From the NCBI GenBank assembly GCA_964451785.1, contig CAYVJG010000017.1:1-61874 (forward strand): a stretch of DNA of 61,874 bases. Reading direction: 5' to 3'. The position numbers and the translations under genes are program-made. The notes below the pieces were generated by a model. The model had not been told where the DNA came from. It saw nothing but the letters and a program-made list of their open reading frames with translations, and did no database searches. This DNA comes from JAJYSO01 sp964451785. Its GTDB lineage: Bacteria; Bacteroidota; Bacteroidia; Flavobacteriales; Flavobacteriaceae. This document shows positions 8,441 through 17,213 of this stretch, in pieces (the stretch's first letter is position 1; each line of letters starts with the position of its first letter).

Positions 8441-9724
8441 ATGGCTATAGACGCAAATAATCCATTACGTAAATCATGGCTCGACACCGCCAAAGATACT
8501 GATTTTCCCATACAAAATATTCCTTTTGGTGTTTTCTTGACCCCTGATGATGTGATTACCGTAGGAACACGTATTGGTGATTATGCTATCGATTTATCAG
8601 CACTGCATCAAATGGGCTATTTTAAGGATATAGCCTTGCCTGATGATGTGTTTTTACAAGATTGTTTAAATGATTTTATCGGCTTAGGTCATAAGCGATG
8701 GCGCGCTGTACGCAATCGCATAGCTTCTTTATTTGATCGCGATAACGATAGCTTACAAGCTCGAAAAGATTACTATAAATATTTTTTATTTCCTATTGAA
8801 GATGTCGAAATGCAATTGCCTGTATTCATAGGTGATTATACTGATTTTTATGCCAGTAAAGAACATGCTTTTAATGTAGGAACGCTCTTTCGTGGTGCAG
8901 AAAAAGCTTTGCAGCCTAATTGGTTACATATGCCTGTGGGCTATCACGGGCGCAGTTCATCTATTATTCCCAGTGGCATTCCGGTGCGCAGACCTCAAGG
9001 GCAAAAGATGCCTAAAGGTGCTGAAACCCCAATTTTTGGTCCCTCTCGACGCGTTGATTTTGAGCTTGAAACCGCTTTTATAACCACCAATGCTAATACT
9101 ATGGGGGAGCCTATTCTAGTTAATGAAGCTGAAGATTATATCTTTGGGATGGTCTTGTTTAACGATTGGAGTGCTCGCGATATTCAACGTTGGGAGTATG
9201 TGCCATTAGGACCATTTTTAGGTAAAAATTTTGCTTCTAGTATCTCCCCGTGGATTGTTACTCTGGATGCGTTAGAACCTTTTAGAGTAGAAGGTCCTCA
9301 GCCTGAAAAACCACTATTGCCTTATTTGCAATCTGAAGGCAAAAAGAGCTTTGATATCAATTTAGAAGTGAGCTTGCAACCCGAAAATGGAGAAGAACAG
9401 CTTTTAGCCCAATCTAATTTTAAATACCTTTACTGGAATATGAGTCAACAATTGGCACATCACACTGTTAATGGCTGTCCGGTGTACAGCGGTGATATGA
9501 TGGGAAGCGGGACCATTTCAGGCAGTACTCCTGATAGCTACGGATCGATGCTAGAGTTAACTAAAAATGGAGAAAATCCGATTAAGTTAAAAGACGGTAG
9601 TGATCGGCGGTTTATTGAAGATAAGGACACTGTAATTATCCGAGGGTATTGCCAAAATAAATCACTGAGGTTGGGCTTTGGTGAAGTGCGCTCTCAATTG
9701 CTTCCTGTTTTAAAAACTAAATAG
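8441..9724 (+). CDS. fahA: Fumarylacetoacetase
   Basis: Last enzyme of tyrosine/homogentisate catabolism; it cleaves 4-fumarylacetoacetate to fumarate and acetoacetate in the cytosol. The full two-domain form (427 aa) is present. An SH3-like N-terminal domain contains PFGVF. The FAH fold carries the catalytic region VGYHGRSSSIIPSG, the metal-binding FELETAFI segment, and FNDWSARDIQRWEYVPLGPF. The length distinguishes it from the short FAH-family hydratases, one of which is at 15049. The other homogentisate-pathway genes are not in the window. The next gene follows after 61 bp on the same strand. Confidence 0.96.
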   Translation: MAIDANNPLRKSWLDTAKDTDFPIQNIPFGVFLTPDDVITVGTRIGDYAIDLSALHQMGYFKDIALPDDVFLQDCLNDFIGLGHKRWRAVRNRIASLFDRDNDSLQARKDYYKYFLFPIEDVEMQLPVFIGDYTDFYASKEHAFNVGTLFRGAEKALQPNWLHMPVGYHGRSSSIIPSGIPVRRPQGQKMPKGAETPIFGPSRRVDFELETAFITTNANTMGEPILVNEAEDYIFGMVLFNDWSARDIQRWEYVPLGPFLGKNFASSISPWIVTLDALEPFRVEGPQPEKPLLPYLQSEGKKSFDINLEVSLQPENGEEQLLAQSNFKYLYWNMSQQLAHHTVNGCPVYSGDMMGSGTISGSTPDSYGSMLELTKNGENPIKLKDGSDRRFIEDKDTVIIRGYCQNKSLRLGFGEVRSQLLPVLKTK

Positions 9725-9785
9725 GCATTTAGATGGAACCCGAATTAAAAAATAGCTATGAATTTTTCAATACTCACCAATAAAT

Positions 9786-10547
9786 TTGTTTAAAACTGTT
9801 ATCGTATTTTGGTTTAGCCTATGGGCTACAACTGCCTTTGCACAAGAAAAACTCATCTTGCAAGGGCGTGTTGTGACAGATACAATAGAAAATTTCCAAA
9901 CTAATATCATCAACAAAACAGAGCAAGGCGGCACGGTGACACAACCCGATGGCCGCTTTAGAGTTGAAGTTAATTTAGGCGATGAATTAACCTTTTCAGC
10001 TGTGGGTTATCGCGATTACGATTTGGTGGTCACGCAACAGCTCGTGCAAAATGATTCGCTTGTAATTCGTTTAAAGCCTTCGTTTACAATACTTAATACA
10101 GTGCATTTGAGCAATAGAGATTTAACTGGTGATTTGCATAAAGATGTCGATAAACTGTACACCTTTGATCAAACTCAACTCAGCTTGCCAGGCGTGGTAC
10201 CTAAAGATAGAACTATAGCCCAAAGACGTTATGACTTGGCTACAAAATCATTTGGAGGGGGCGTGCCCGTGGAGGCTTTGATTAATTTGATTTCAGGGCA
10301 AACAAAAAAGTTAAAACGCCAGCTTAAAAATAGTAAAAAAGAGCAACTTAAAGATAAAGCGCTGTATTTGCTTACTGAAGATTTTTTTGTCAAAAGCTTA
10401 GGATTGCCAAAATCAAAAGTGCAAAATTTTTTGTATTTCTGCTTAGATGATGACCAATTTGAGGTGGCAGTTCGCAGTGGACCGTTCGGTTTAATCGCCT
10501 TTTTTCAATCAAAAATAAAGCTATATAAAGAAAGAGCAGACCTATAA
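9786..10547 (+). CDS. Exported protein with carboxypeptidase-regulatory-like domain
   Basis: A 253-aa exported protein of unknown role. Residues 1-19 form a signal peptide ending TTAFAQ. Residues 22-95 form a CarboxypepD_reg-like beta domain (LQGRVV, GGTVTQPDGRFRVEV, LTFSAVGYRDYDL), common at the start of Bacteroidota envelope proteins but here without a receptor barrel. The C-terminal half is basic and unrecognised. The start is TTG at 9786: an in-frame stop at 9759-9761 leaves no ATG, and TTG places the signal peptide perfectly. It follows fahA by 61 bp and may be co-transcribed, although its function looks unrelated. Confidence 0.75.
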   Translation: MFKTVIVFWFSLWATTAFAQEKLILQGRVVTDTIENFQTNIINKTEQGGTVTQPDGRFRVEVNLGDELTFSAVGYRDYDLVVTQQLVQNDSLVIRLKPSFTILNTVHLSNRDLTGDLHKDVDKLYTFDQTQLSLPGVVPKDRTIAQRRYDLATKSFGGGVPVEALINLISGQTKKLKRQLKNSKKEQLKDKALYLLTEDFFVKSLGLPKSKVQNFLYFCLDDDQFEVAVRSGPFGLIAFFQSKIKLYKERADL

Positions 10548-10615
10548 AACTACACATTTAAAAGATTTAGAATTTTCTTTTAGCTTATAATTTGATATTT
10601 AGAAAGTTTTTTCTG

Positions 10616-10623
10616 TAATTTTG
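10616..10623 (+). promoter_or_regulatory. tatA promoter
   Basis: TAATTTTG at 10616-10623 with TTG at 10592-10594 (21-base spacer) fits the Bacteroidota -7/-33 arrangement closely. The tatA ATG follows 16 bases downstream. Confidence 0.7.
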
Positions 10624-10639
10624 CATCATAAATAATATT

Positions 10640-10927
10640 ATGGTATTACCGGTTTTATTTTTAGGAGTTGGCGGATCAGAGATAGCCTTTATTATATTTA
10701 TTGTAGTCATATTTTTTGGTGCCGATAAGGTGCCTGATATCGCGCGCGGTTTAGCCAAAGGCATGAAGATGATGCGCAATGCTACAAATGATATTAAAAC
10801 AGAAGTGACCAAAACAGCCCAAGAGTCAATGAAGGGCACAGAAGGGGAAAATCTCAAAGAAGAATTTGATAAAGTAAAAGAGGATATAGAAGAAATTACA
10901 GGTTCTATTCGCCGCCGTAATTTTTAA
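10640..10927 (+). CDS. tatA: Sec-independent protein translocase TatA/TatB-type subunit
   Basis: Small subunit of the twin-arginine translocase, which moves folded proteins across the inner membrane. The 95-aa protein has the standard plan: a periplasmic N terminus and one membrane helix (SEIAFIIFIVVIFFGADKVP), then the hinge, an amphipathic helix (IARGLAKGMKMMRNA) and a charged tail. The E in GSEI and the FGADKVPDIARG motif are diagnostic. Bacteroidota often keep a single TatA/B-like protein next to unrelated genes, and no tatC is nearby. It has its own promoter and terminator. TatA versus TatB cannot be separated by sequence alone. Confidence 0.9.
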   Translation: MVLPVLFLGVGGSEIAFIIFIVVIFFGADKVPDIARGLAKGMKMMRNATNDIKTEVTKTAQESMKGTEGENLKEEFDKVKEDIEEITGSIRRRNF

Positions 10928-10958
10928 AATGCCTCTTAACTACATTTTTTATAATTGA

Positions 10959-10988
10959 TAACGCTGCCAATATGGTGGCGTTTTTTTA
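10959..10988 (+). terminator. tatA terminator
   Basis: AACGCTGCC and GGTGGCGTT form a 9-bp stem with two G-U pairs around AATAT, followed immediately by a run of seven or more T. Confidence 0.8.
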
Positions 10989-11037
10989 TCTATAGGGAAA
11001 AATAGAGGCAGCGTTCGTATTACACTGTTAATTTACT

Positions 11038-11045
11038 TATTTTTG
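11038..11045 (+). promoter_or_regulatory. -7 element upstream of the PurM-like gene
   Basis: TATTTTTG at 11038-11045, 22 bases before the ATG at 11068, is an exact TAnnTTTG match. Confidence 0.6.
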
Positions 11046-11067
11046 CATTTTAGCTAAAGTAAAAATC

Positions 11068-12249
11068 ATGAGCGAAGATCAAAATAAACGCTATGCCCAA
11101 CGTGGCGTATCTGCCGAAAAAGAAGATGTCCACAATGCCATTAAGTCTATTGATAAAGGCTTATATCCTAAAGCATTCTGTAAGATTATTCCTGATTATT
11201 TAACAGGAGATCAAGATTATGCCGTGGTTATGCACGCCGATGGAGCCGGAACGAAATCCTCTTTAGCTTACATGTACTGGAAAGAAACTGGTGACCTATC
11301 AGTGTGGAAAGGCATTGCACAAGATGCGCTTATCATGAACATTGATGATTTGTTGTGCGTTGGTGCTACCGATAATATTTTGCTGTCTTCAACTATTGGA
11401 CGCAATAAAAATTTAGTGCCTGGCGAGGTTATTTCAGCTATTATTAATGGTACAGAAGAATTGCTTACCGAATTGAAAAAATTTGGTGTGACCATACATT
11501 CTACTGGAGGCGAGACCGCAGATGTAGGTGATTTAGTGCGCACGATTATTGTAGATTCTACAGTAACCGCACGCGTAAAACGCGATCGCGTGATTGATAA
11601 TGCCAATATTAAAGCTGGTGATGTAATTGTAGGTTTGTCTTCTTCAGGACAAGCCAGTTATGAAACCGGCTATAACGGCGGAATGGGAAGTAACGGCTTG
11701 ACCTCGGCTCGCCACGATGTGTTTTCAAAACTTGTAGCTGAAAAATATCCGGAGAGTTACGATGCTGCAATTCCTGATGATTTGGTGTATTCTGGTACTA
11801 AAAAATTAACTGATAAAGTAGACGGAAGTCCTCTAGATGCTGGTAAATTAGTACTCTCCCCAACTCGAACTTATGCCCCTATTATCAAAAAGATTTTAGA
11901 TCAATATACCGCTAAAGATATTCATGGAATGATTCACTGTAGCGGAGGAGCGCAAACAAAAATCTTGCACTTTATAGAAAATTTACACGTGGTAAAAAAT
12001 AATATGTTCCCTGTACCACCGTTGTTTAAATTGATTCACCAGGAGAGTGGAACAGATTGGAAAGAAATGTATCAAGTGTTTAATATGGGACACCGAATGG
12101 AGCTTTATGTCAATGAAGCTGTAGCCCAAGATATTATTTCTATTTCTAAATCTTTTGATGTCGATGCCCAAATTGTTGGTCGTGTTGAAGCTTCTGATGA
12201 TAAAAAATTAACCATACAAAGTGAATTTGGAGAATTTCACTACGCGTAA
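11068..12249 (+). CDS. purM: PurM-type AIR synthase (phosphoribosylformylglycinamidine cyclo-ligase)
   Basis: Member of the PurM/AIR synthase superfamily, which closes the imidazole ring (FGAM to AIR, using ATP) in purine synthesis. Seen in the sequence: HADGAGTKSSLAY in the ATP-binding N-terminal half, DALIMNIDDLLCVGA, HSTGGETADVGDLV, VIVGLSSSGQASYETGYNGGMGSNGLTSAR and the MIHCSGGAQTK loop. At 393 aa it is longer than the classic enzyme (about 345 aa), as in other Bacteroidota. A paralogue of altered function cannot be excluded because no other pur gene is nearby. The next gene starts 12 bp downstream, so the two are probably co-transcribed. Confidence 0.85.
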   Translation: MSEDQNKRYAQRGVSAEKEDVHNAIKSIDKGLYPKAFCKIIPDYLTGDQDYAVVMHADGAGTKSSLAYMYWKETGDLSVWKGIAQDALIMNIDDLLCVGATDNILLSSTIGRNKNLVPGEVISAIINGTEELLTELKKFGVTIHSTGGETADVGDLVRTIIVDSTVTARVKRDRVIDNANIKAGDVIVGLSSSGQASYETGYNGGMGSNGLTSARHDVFSKLVAEKYPESYDAAIPDDLVYSGTKKLTDKVDGSPLDAGKLVLSPTRTYAPIIKKILDQYTAKDIHGMIHCSGGAQTKILHFIENLHVVKNNMFPVPPLFKLIHQESGTDWKEMYQVFNMGHRMELYVNEAVAQDIISISKSFDVDAQIVGRVEASDDKKLTIQSEFGEFHYA

Positions 12250-12261
12250 TTAAAACTTACA

Positions 12262-13281
12262 ATGAGACTACGTTATATTTATTTATTTATGGTGGGAATG
12301 CTGTTCAGTTTATCTGGATATGCTCAAGATTCAACAGGAGTTACCCCTGCAGTAAAAACCAATGTAGTCTATTGGCCTTTTGATCAAACTGAAGCCCTCA
12401 TTGATAGTATTCAAAATATCCCCGAAGATTACTGGAGCGAACAAAATAGATTTGGGATTGATTTTAATGAAGTGACCTTTGCCAACTGGAACGCCGGGGG
12501 TAGTAATTCTGTTTCGCTTTTGTTTAGTGCTAATATTAAGCGTACTTATGAACGCAATAACTTGCGTTGGCAAAATGAAATTATTGCCCGTTACGGTATC
12601 AATGCTCAAAAAGATCAAAAATTACGTAAAACAGATGACCAACTCGAAATCAATTCAACCTTTGGTTATCGAGCAGATACAACTTCAGGATGGTTTTATT
12701 CGGCTAAATTCAACTTTAAATCGCAAATAGCCCGTGGGTATAAATATCCTAATCGCGATGAATTTATCTCGAGCTTTATGGCGCCTGCTTATATGTTTTT
12801 TGGGGTTGGGGCTGAATTTGGTCGCGATAGTGATGTGTTTACACTCTATATATCTCCAGCTACTGAAAAGTCAACTTTTGTACTCAACCAGCGCTTGGCG
12901 AATGAAGGCGCTTTTGGGGTAACAGGCGCTGTATACGATGCTAATGGTGTGCTGATAAAAGAAGGAAAACAAAGTCGTACAGAATTTGGAATCTTGATAA
13001 CGAATGAATATAACTTTGAAGTTTTTAAAAATGTTGAGCTCAATCACCGTATAAGTTTATACACCGATTACATCAAAGATTTTGGTAATGTTGATATTGA
13101 TTGGCAACTCAATTTGAGCTTTAAAGTGAATGATTATATCGCTGCCAAAATTGGATCGCATTTAATCTATGATAACGATATCAAAACCAAAGAAATAAAC
13201 CCTCTAGGAGAAGAAGTTCAACGCGGTGCTAAAGTGCAGTGGAAACAACAACTCGGAGTGGGATTAGTAGTTAATATTTGA
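12262..13281 (+). CDS. DUF3078 outer-membrane-type protein
   Basis: Predicted exported beta-rich protein of 339 aa. The signal peptide (residues 1-21) ends LSGYAQ. The body matches the DUF3078 pattern: FNEVTFANWNAGGSNSVS, alternating hydrophobic strands with many aromatic residues, and a C-terminal strand ending LGVGLVVNI that fits a barrel closing strand. Function is unknown across the family. It begins 12 bp after the PurM-like gene and is followed by a terminator, so these two genes form one unit although no functional link is apparent. Confidence 0.8.
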   Translation: MRLRYIYLFMVGMLFSLSGYAQDSTGVTPAVKTNVVYWPFDQTEALIDSIQNIPEDYWSEQNRFGIDFNEVTFANWNAGGSNSVSLLFSANIKRTYERNNLRWQNEIIARYGINAQKDQKLRKTDDQLEINSTFGYRADTTSGWFYSAKFNFKSQIARGYKYPNRDEFISSFMAPAYMFFGVGAEFGRDSDVFTLYISPATEKSTFVLNQRLANEGAFGVTGAVYDANGVLIKEGKQSRTEFGILITNEYNFEVFKNVELNHRISLYTDYIKDFGNVDIDWQLNLSFKVNDYIAAKIGSHLIYDNDIKTKEINPLGEEVQRGAKVQWKQQLGVGLVVNI

Positions 13282-13302
13282 TTAGCTCACGTGTTTATAA
13301 TT

Positions 13303-13346
13303 TAAAGCCTTAAACAGTACTCAACTTGTTTAAGGCTTATTTTTTG
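13303..13346 (+). terminator. Terminator after the DUF3078 gene
   Basis: AAGCCTTAAACA pairs with TGTTTAAGGCTT around a short loop and is followed by ATTTTTT. Placed 25 bases after the stop at 13281. Confidence 0.85.
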
Positions 13347-13386
13347 GCGAATTTATTGTAAATTCGCACCTAGGATTTTTTAGACT

Positions 13387-14466
13387 ATGCTCGATAAACT
13401 TAATTTGATAAAACAACGCTTTGAAGAAGTAAGCGATTTAATTATTCAACCCGATATTATTGCGGATCAAAAGCGCTATGTGTCGCTCACCAAAGAGTAC
13501 AAAGATTTGAAAGACTTGATGGAAGAGCGCAAAAAATATGTAGAATTTAAACAAAATATAAAGGAAGCTCAAGAGATTATTGCCGATGGTAGCGACGAAG
13601 AAATGCTAGAAATGGCAAAGCTACAATTGGCTGAAGCCGAAGAAGCCCTGCCGGCTTTAGAGGAGAAAATCAGAATGATGCTTATTCCTAAAGATCCCGA
13701 AGATGCTAAAAACGCTGTTGTTGAGGTCAGAGCGGGTACAGGGGGCGATGAAGCCAGTATCTTTGCTGGCGATATCTTTAAAATGCTCAATAAATATTGT
13801 GAAACCCAGGGCTGGAATGTCAGTGTGGTTGACTTTAATGAAGGCACCAATGGCGGATTTAAAGAAATTCAATTTGAGGTTTCTGGAAACGATGTTTACG
13901 GTACCCTAAAATATGAAGCCGGTGTACACCGCGTGCAGCGTGTGCCACAAACTGAAACCCAAGGACGCGTACACACTAGTGCTGCGTCTGTAATGGTTTT
14001 TCCGGAAGCAGAAGAATTTGACGTAGAAATCAATCCTAAAGATGTGCGTATTGATTATTTCTGTTCATCAGGTCCTGGAGGACAATCGGTAAATACAACC
14101 TATTCAGCTGTCCGACTCACACACATCCCAACAGGATTAGTGGCGCAATGTCAAGATCAAAAATCACAACACAAAAACCGCGAAAAAGCCTTCCGCGTAT
14201 TGCGTTCGCGTTTATACGATTTAGAATTGGCTAAAAAACAAGCCGAGGAAGCTGAAAAACGCGGCTCAATGGTACGCACTGGTGATCGTAGTGAAAAAAT
14301 CAGGACCTATAATTACCCTCAAGGCCGTGTAACGGATCACCGTATTAACTTGAGCTTATACGATTTACCAAAAGTGATGTCAGGTGATATTCAACGTTTT
14401 ATAGATGAATTGAAACTGGTTGATAACACGAATAAACTAAAAGAAGCTTCTGACGATTTGTTTTAA
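13387..14466 (+). CDS. prfA: Peptide chain release factor 1
   Basis: Reads UAA and UAG in the ribosomal A site and triggers release of the finished peptide. The catalytic GGQ is G231-G232-Q233 in SSGPGGQSVNTTYSAVRLTH; its Gln is the methylation target of PrmC. The RF-1 length of 359 aa, the helical N-terminal domain and the C-terminal NYPQGRVTDHR motif separate it from RF2 and from ArfB/YaeJ proteins. It lies between two terminators. A TAAATTCG sequence about 22 bases upstream could be a weak -7 element. Confidence 0.97.
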   Translation: MLDKLNLIKQRFEEVSDLIIQPDIIADQKRYVSLTKEYKDLKDLMEERKKYVEFKQNIKEAQEIIADGSDEEMLEMAKLQLAEAEEALPALEEKIRMMLIPKDPEDAKNAVVEVRAGTGGDEASIFAGDIFKMLNKYCETQGWNVSVVDFNEGTNGGFKEIQFEVSGNDVYGTLKYEAGVHRVQRVPQTETQGRVHTSAASVMVFPEAEEFDVEINPKDVRIDYFCSSGPGGQSVNTTYSAVRLTHIPTGLVAQCQDQKSQHKNREKAFRVLRSRLYDLELAKKQAEEAEKRGSMVRTGDRSEKIRTYNYPQGRVTDHRINLSLYDLPKVMSGDIQRFIDELKLVDNTNKLKEASDDLF

Positions 14467-14489
14467 TCCGTTAGATTACTAAAACTGAT

Positions 14490-14526
14490 AAAGCCCGTAA
14501 ATTCAATCGCGATTTACGGGCTTTTA
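14490..14526 (+). terminator. prfA terminator
   Basis: AAAGCCCGTAAAT and ATTTACGGGCTTTT form a 12-13 bp stem ending in TTTT, 24 bases past the prfA stop. Confidence 0.88.
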
Positions 14527-14574
14527 TGTGGTATCAATTTAAGATGAACTAGCAATACCGTATAATTTATTTAC

Positions 14575-14885
14575 TCAAGTTTCTGAATTATTCTACTTCG
14601 ATCTTTATTATTGAACTACTTCGTAGTTCTGTTAGCTACGGTAATCTCGGTGCCCCGAGTTACACTCGGGGTTAATCATATTCAACCATTACATGGTTGT
14701 AAATATAAATATTCTTTAAAAGGTCGGAGACTTTTAATGTGATTAACCCTGTACAAACGAAGTGCTGTACGGGGTAAGATAGACTTACACCTACTGAAGC
14801 CCGAAGGGTGTTCAACATCAAAGGAAGTGTACAGATTATTATTAGTTGCAAATAAAGTATGTGATTGATTATCAATCACATGATG
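14575..14885 (-). repeat. Dispersed palindrome-rich repeat, copy B
   Basis: Reverse-complement homologue of the block at 1515-1835, with the same chain of hairpins (CAACCA/TGGTTG, CCCCGAG/CTCGGGG, CCTGTAC/GTACGGGG) in the same order. Relative to copy A it has small indels; one of 6 bp leaves the crossing frame intact. It occupies most of the 14527-15048 gap, which otherwise shows only AT-rich sequence and an ATACCGTAT motif near 14555. Confidence 0.75.
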
Positions 14886-15048
14886 GCTCATATCTAAATA
14901 CCCCATCTCCTAACATCTCATTTGGAGACTTTTCCCTGAGACTTCAGTTTATTTACCCACTCAAAACAACATAGCGCCAAATTCTTTTAGTAAAGTCTAC
15001 GCTGGTAGCACAATTTTACTCAAAATGAGATTAAACGCTTATAATCGC

Positions 15049-15810
15049 TTATAATGTTGAAAAGCAAACTTCTCCATAATTTTCTAACTTAGCAGTTACC
15101 TGTTGATGGGGTTTTAAATAGACCGCTGCTGTTGCGGCTCCAGCTAGGATTATTTGTCCAGATTTTACTGTTAAGCCCGACGCACTGGCTAATCGACTTA
15201 ACTCAACTATAGATTGTAGCGGGTTGTTTAAAATGGCTGAACTGCTGCCTGATTCTACAATTTGATTGTCAATTTGAAGGTTAATGTCTAAAGCTGAAAA
15301 GGGATATTGTAAATCTTGCCATTCGCCTAACACAAAGCCTGTAGAGGAGCAATTATCGGCCACTACATCTTCTAAAGTAAATTTAAAATCTTTATAGCGC
15401 GAATCAATAATTTCTAAGCCAACAGTCATTTTATCAATGTAATCAGGCACTTCCTCTATACTTATAGGCCTGTCGATGTCTTTTTTGACTTGAAAGGCCA
15501 CTTCTGGCTCAGCGCGTGGATGAATCCATCGGTTTATGTTGACTTGATCTGCAGGCATGAGGTGCATGCTGTTAGTTAATATGCCCCAAATTAGATCGTG
15601 AACGCCCATTTGTTCCATTTTGGCATAGCTGGTAAATCCGAGTTTATAGCCGACTATTTCTTCTCCGCGATTTAAGCGTTGTTCAATAGATAAACGCTGA
15701 ATTTGGTACGCTTCTTCTAAAGAAAAATTAGTGTTGTGAGTCACTTGTTCAACAGCTTCAACTTTTAAGGCTGCTTGATCAAGATATGTGGCAATTTCTG
15801 TTAAGTTCAT
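15049..15810 (-). CDS. 2-keto-4-pentenoate hydratase / 4-oxalocrotonate decarboxylase family protein
   Basis: Short (253 aa) member of the FAH-like hydratase/decarboxylase family (MhpD, DmpE, DmpH, NbaG). These enzymes hydrate 2-hydroxypenta-2,4-dienoate or decarboxylate 4-oxalocrotonate in meta-cleavage pathways. Seen: GYKLGFTS, WGILTNSM, HPRAEPEVAF (metal-binding acidic residues), TVGLEIIDSRY, DNCSSTGFVLGEW and the C-terminal GAATAAVYLKPHQ. Its ATG overlaps the kmo stop by 4 bp, so it is translationally coupled as the last gene of the kynurenine operon. That context favours the decarboxylase step after 2-aminomuconate. Which reaction it performs cannot be decided from sequence. Confidence 0.85.
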   Translation of the reverse strand: MNLTEIATYLDQAALKVEAVEQVTHNTNFSLEEAYQIQRLSIEQRLNRGEEIVGYKLGFTSYAKMEQMGVHDLIWGILTNSMHLMPADQVNINRWIHPRAEPEVAFQVKKDIDRPISIEEVPDYIDKMTVGLEIIDSRYKDFKFTLEDVVADNCSSTGFVLGEWQDLQYPFSALDINLQIDNQIVESGSSSAILNNPLQSIVELSRLASASGLTVKSGQIILAGAATAAVYLKPHQQVTAKLENYGEVCFSTL

Positions 15811-17213
15811 GAGGTTGTGGTCTTCAGTGGAGTTGTTTTTAAGGCTTTATCGGTTTCGGTTTTTACTAAAGCGAGTTTTTGCTCAAGTGGTAGTTCATCA
15901 GGTAATTTACCTTTTTCCAGAAGTTCTAAAATCACCTTATCCTGTGTGCGTCCACGCCTAAGTGCTTCGGCATAGCCGATGTTTTCTTGAAAGGTAACTA
16001 AGCGATATTTACCAGAAAATTCAGCCGGGTGCATTTCTTCAAAAGCGGTTTCTAGTTGGCGCTTTTGTTGAAATAGAGGGGAAGCGGTGTCTGAACGCAT
16101 TTCGATAAAATTGTCTAAGGATAAATCACCAATGGCATCAGTATCCGGTTTGCGACGTTGCTCGTAGGTTGTAAAAATACTATCCCAATTCTCTAAGTTT
16201 TCGTTTAAAACCTCGTCTAGAATACTTACATCTTCAAAAGAAGCATTCATACCTTGGCCGTAAAAAGGGACTATGGCATGTGCAGCATCGCCCATAAGTA
16301 GGGTTTTACCCGAAAAATGCCAAGGAGAACACTTAATCATGCCTAAGTTTCCCGTTGGATTAGCAAAGAAGTTATCTGTCAAACTAGGCATATGTTTTAT
16401 CACATCAGGATAGTGCTGCTCAAAATAAGCTTGGACTTTTTCTTTAGAATTTAATTGTTCAAAGTTGTCTTGACCATCTTTGAAAGCTAAAAATAGAGTG
16501 ACTGTAAAACTACCATCTAAATTTGGTAGGGCGATAATCATATTGTCACCACGTGGCCAAATGTGTAGGGCGTTTTTGTAAAGCAGGTGTTTGCCTTTGC
16601 TGTCTGCCGGAATATGGAGTTCTTTATAGCCGTGGCCTAAAAATTTTTGTTCTAAATTGAATAAAAAACCGTGTTTTAAAAACATGGTTTTTCGCACTAT
16701 AGAACCCGCTCCATCGGTAGCAAAAATAACATCGGCAGACTTGTGAAATGGCTCTCCAGTAGTGTGATCCAAAAAGTTAGCCGAAGCGTTTTCAAGATCT
16801 ACAGCGGTACAAGGTGCATCAAATTGTATGTTGACGCGTTCGTGTTTTTCAGCTTCAGAAAGTAGTAAAGCGTTGAGGTCTGTGCGAGAAATTGAATTGA
16901 TGTATTCATGTTCTAATCCACTGTAAGGCGAAATAAAATTATGGCCATTAGCTTGGTGTATCATCCGGCCGGTCATCGGAATGCACAGGGCCTTAACCTG
17001 CTCTTCAAGTCCGACTAAGCGCATAGCTTTTGCACCGCGATTTGAAAAAGCGAGATTGATAGAGCGTCCAGCTGCGAGTTGTGTTTGACGTAAATCAGGT
17101 CGTTTTTCAATCAGGTCAACCCTATAGCCACGTTGCGCTAAACGCAAAGCTAAAAGCGAACCGCATAATCCTGCTCCTATAATGAGGGCGTGTTGTGATG
17201 TAGCTGATTTCAT
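15807..17213 (-). CDS. kmo: Kynurenine 3-monooxygenase
   Basis: FAD-dependent aromatic hydroxylase converting L-kynurenine to 3-hydroxykynurenine with NADPH and oxygen. The N-terminal Rossmann motif GAGLCGSLLALRLAQRGYRV binds FAD. GDAAHAIVPFYGQGMNASFED is the second flavin motif and is especially close to known KMO sequences. At 468 aa it matches bacterial KMO. Eukaryotic enzymes carry a C-terminal membrane anchor; here the tail is hydrophilic, so a soluble enzyme is expected. It overlaps kynU upstream and the hydratase downstream by 4 bp each, the signature of a tightly coupled operon. Confidence 0.95.
   Translation of the reverse strand: MKSATSQHALIIGAGLCGSLLALRLAQRGYRVDLIEKRPDLRQTQLAAGRSINLAFSNRGAKAMRLVGLEEQVKALCIPMTGRMIHQANGHNFISPYSGLEHEYINSISRTDLNALLLSEAEKHERVNIQFDAPCTAVDLENASANFLDHTTGEPFHKSADVIFATDGAGSIVRKTMFLKHGFLFNLEQKFLGHGYKELHIPADSKGKHLLYKNALHIWPRGDNMIIALPNLDGSFTVTLFLAFKDGQDNFEQLNSKEKVQAYFEQHYPDVIKHMPSLTDNFFANPTGNLGMIKCSPWHFSGKTLLMGDAAHAIVPFYGQGMNASFEDVSILDEVLNENLENWDSIFTTYEQRRKPDTDAIGDLSLDNFIEMRSDTASPLFQQKRQLETAFEEMHPAEFSGKYRLVTFQENIGYAEALRRGRTQDKVILELLEKGKLPDELPLEQKLALVKTETDKALKTTPLKTTTS

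Noticed and set aside
9733..9783. 16-codon frame (MEPELKNSYEFFNTHQ) between fahA and the next gene
   Set aside because: Too short, with no recognisable start context or family; it could be a leader peptide but nothing supports it.
15034..15060. Tandem CGCTTATAAT repeat at the hydratase stop
   Set aside because: Only two copies of a 10-11 bp AT-rich unit; likely chance.
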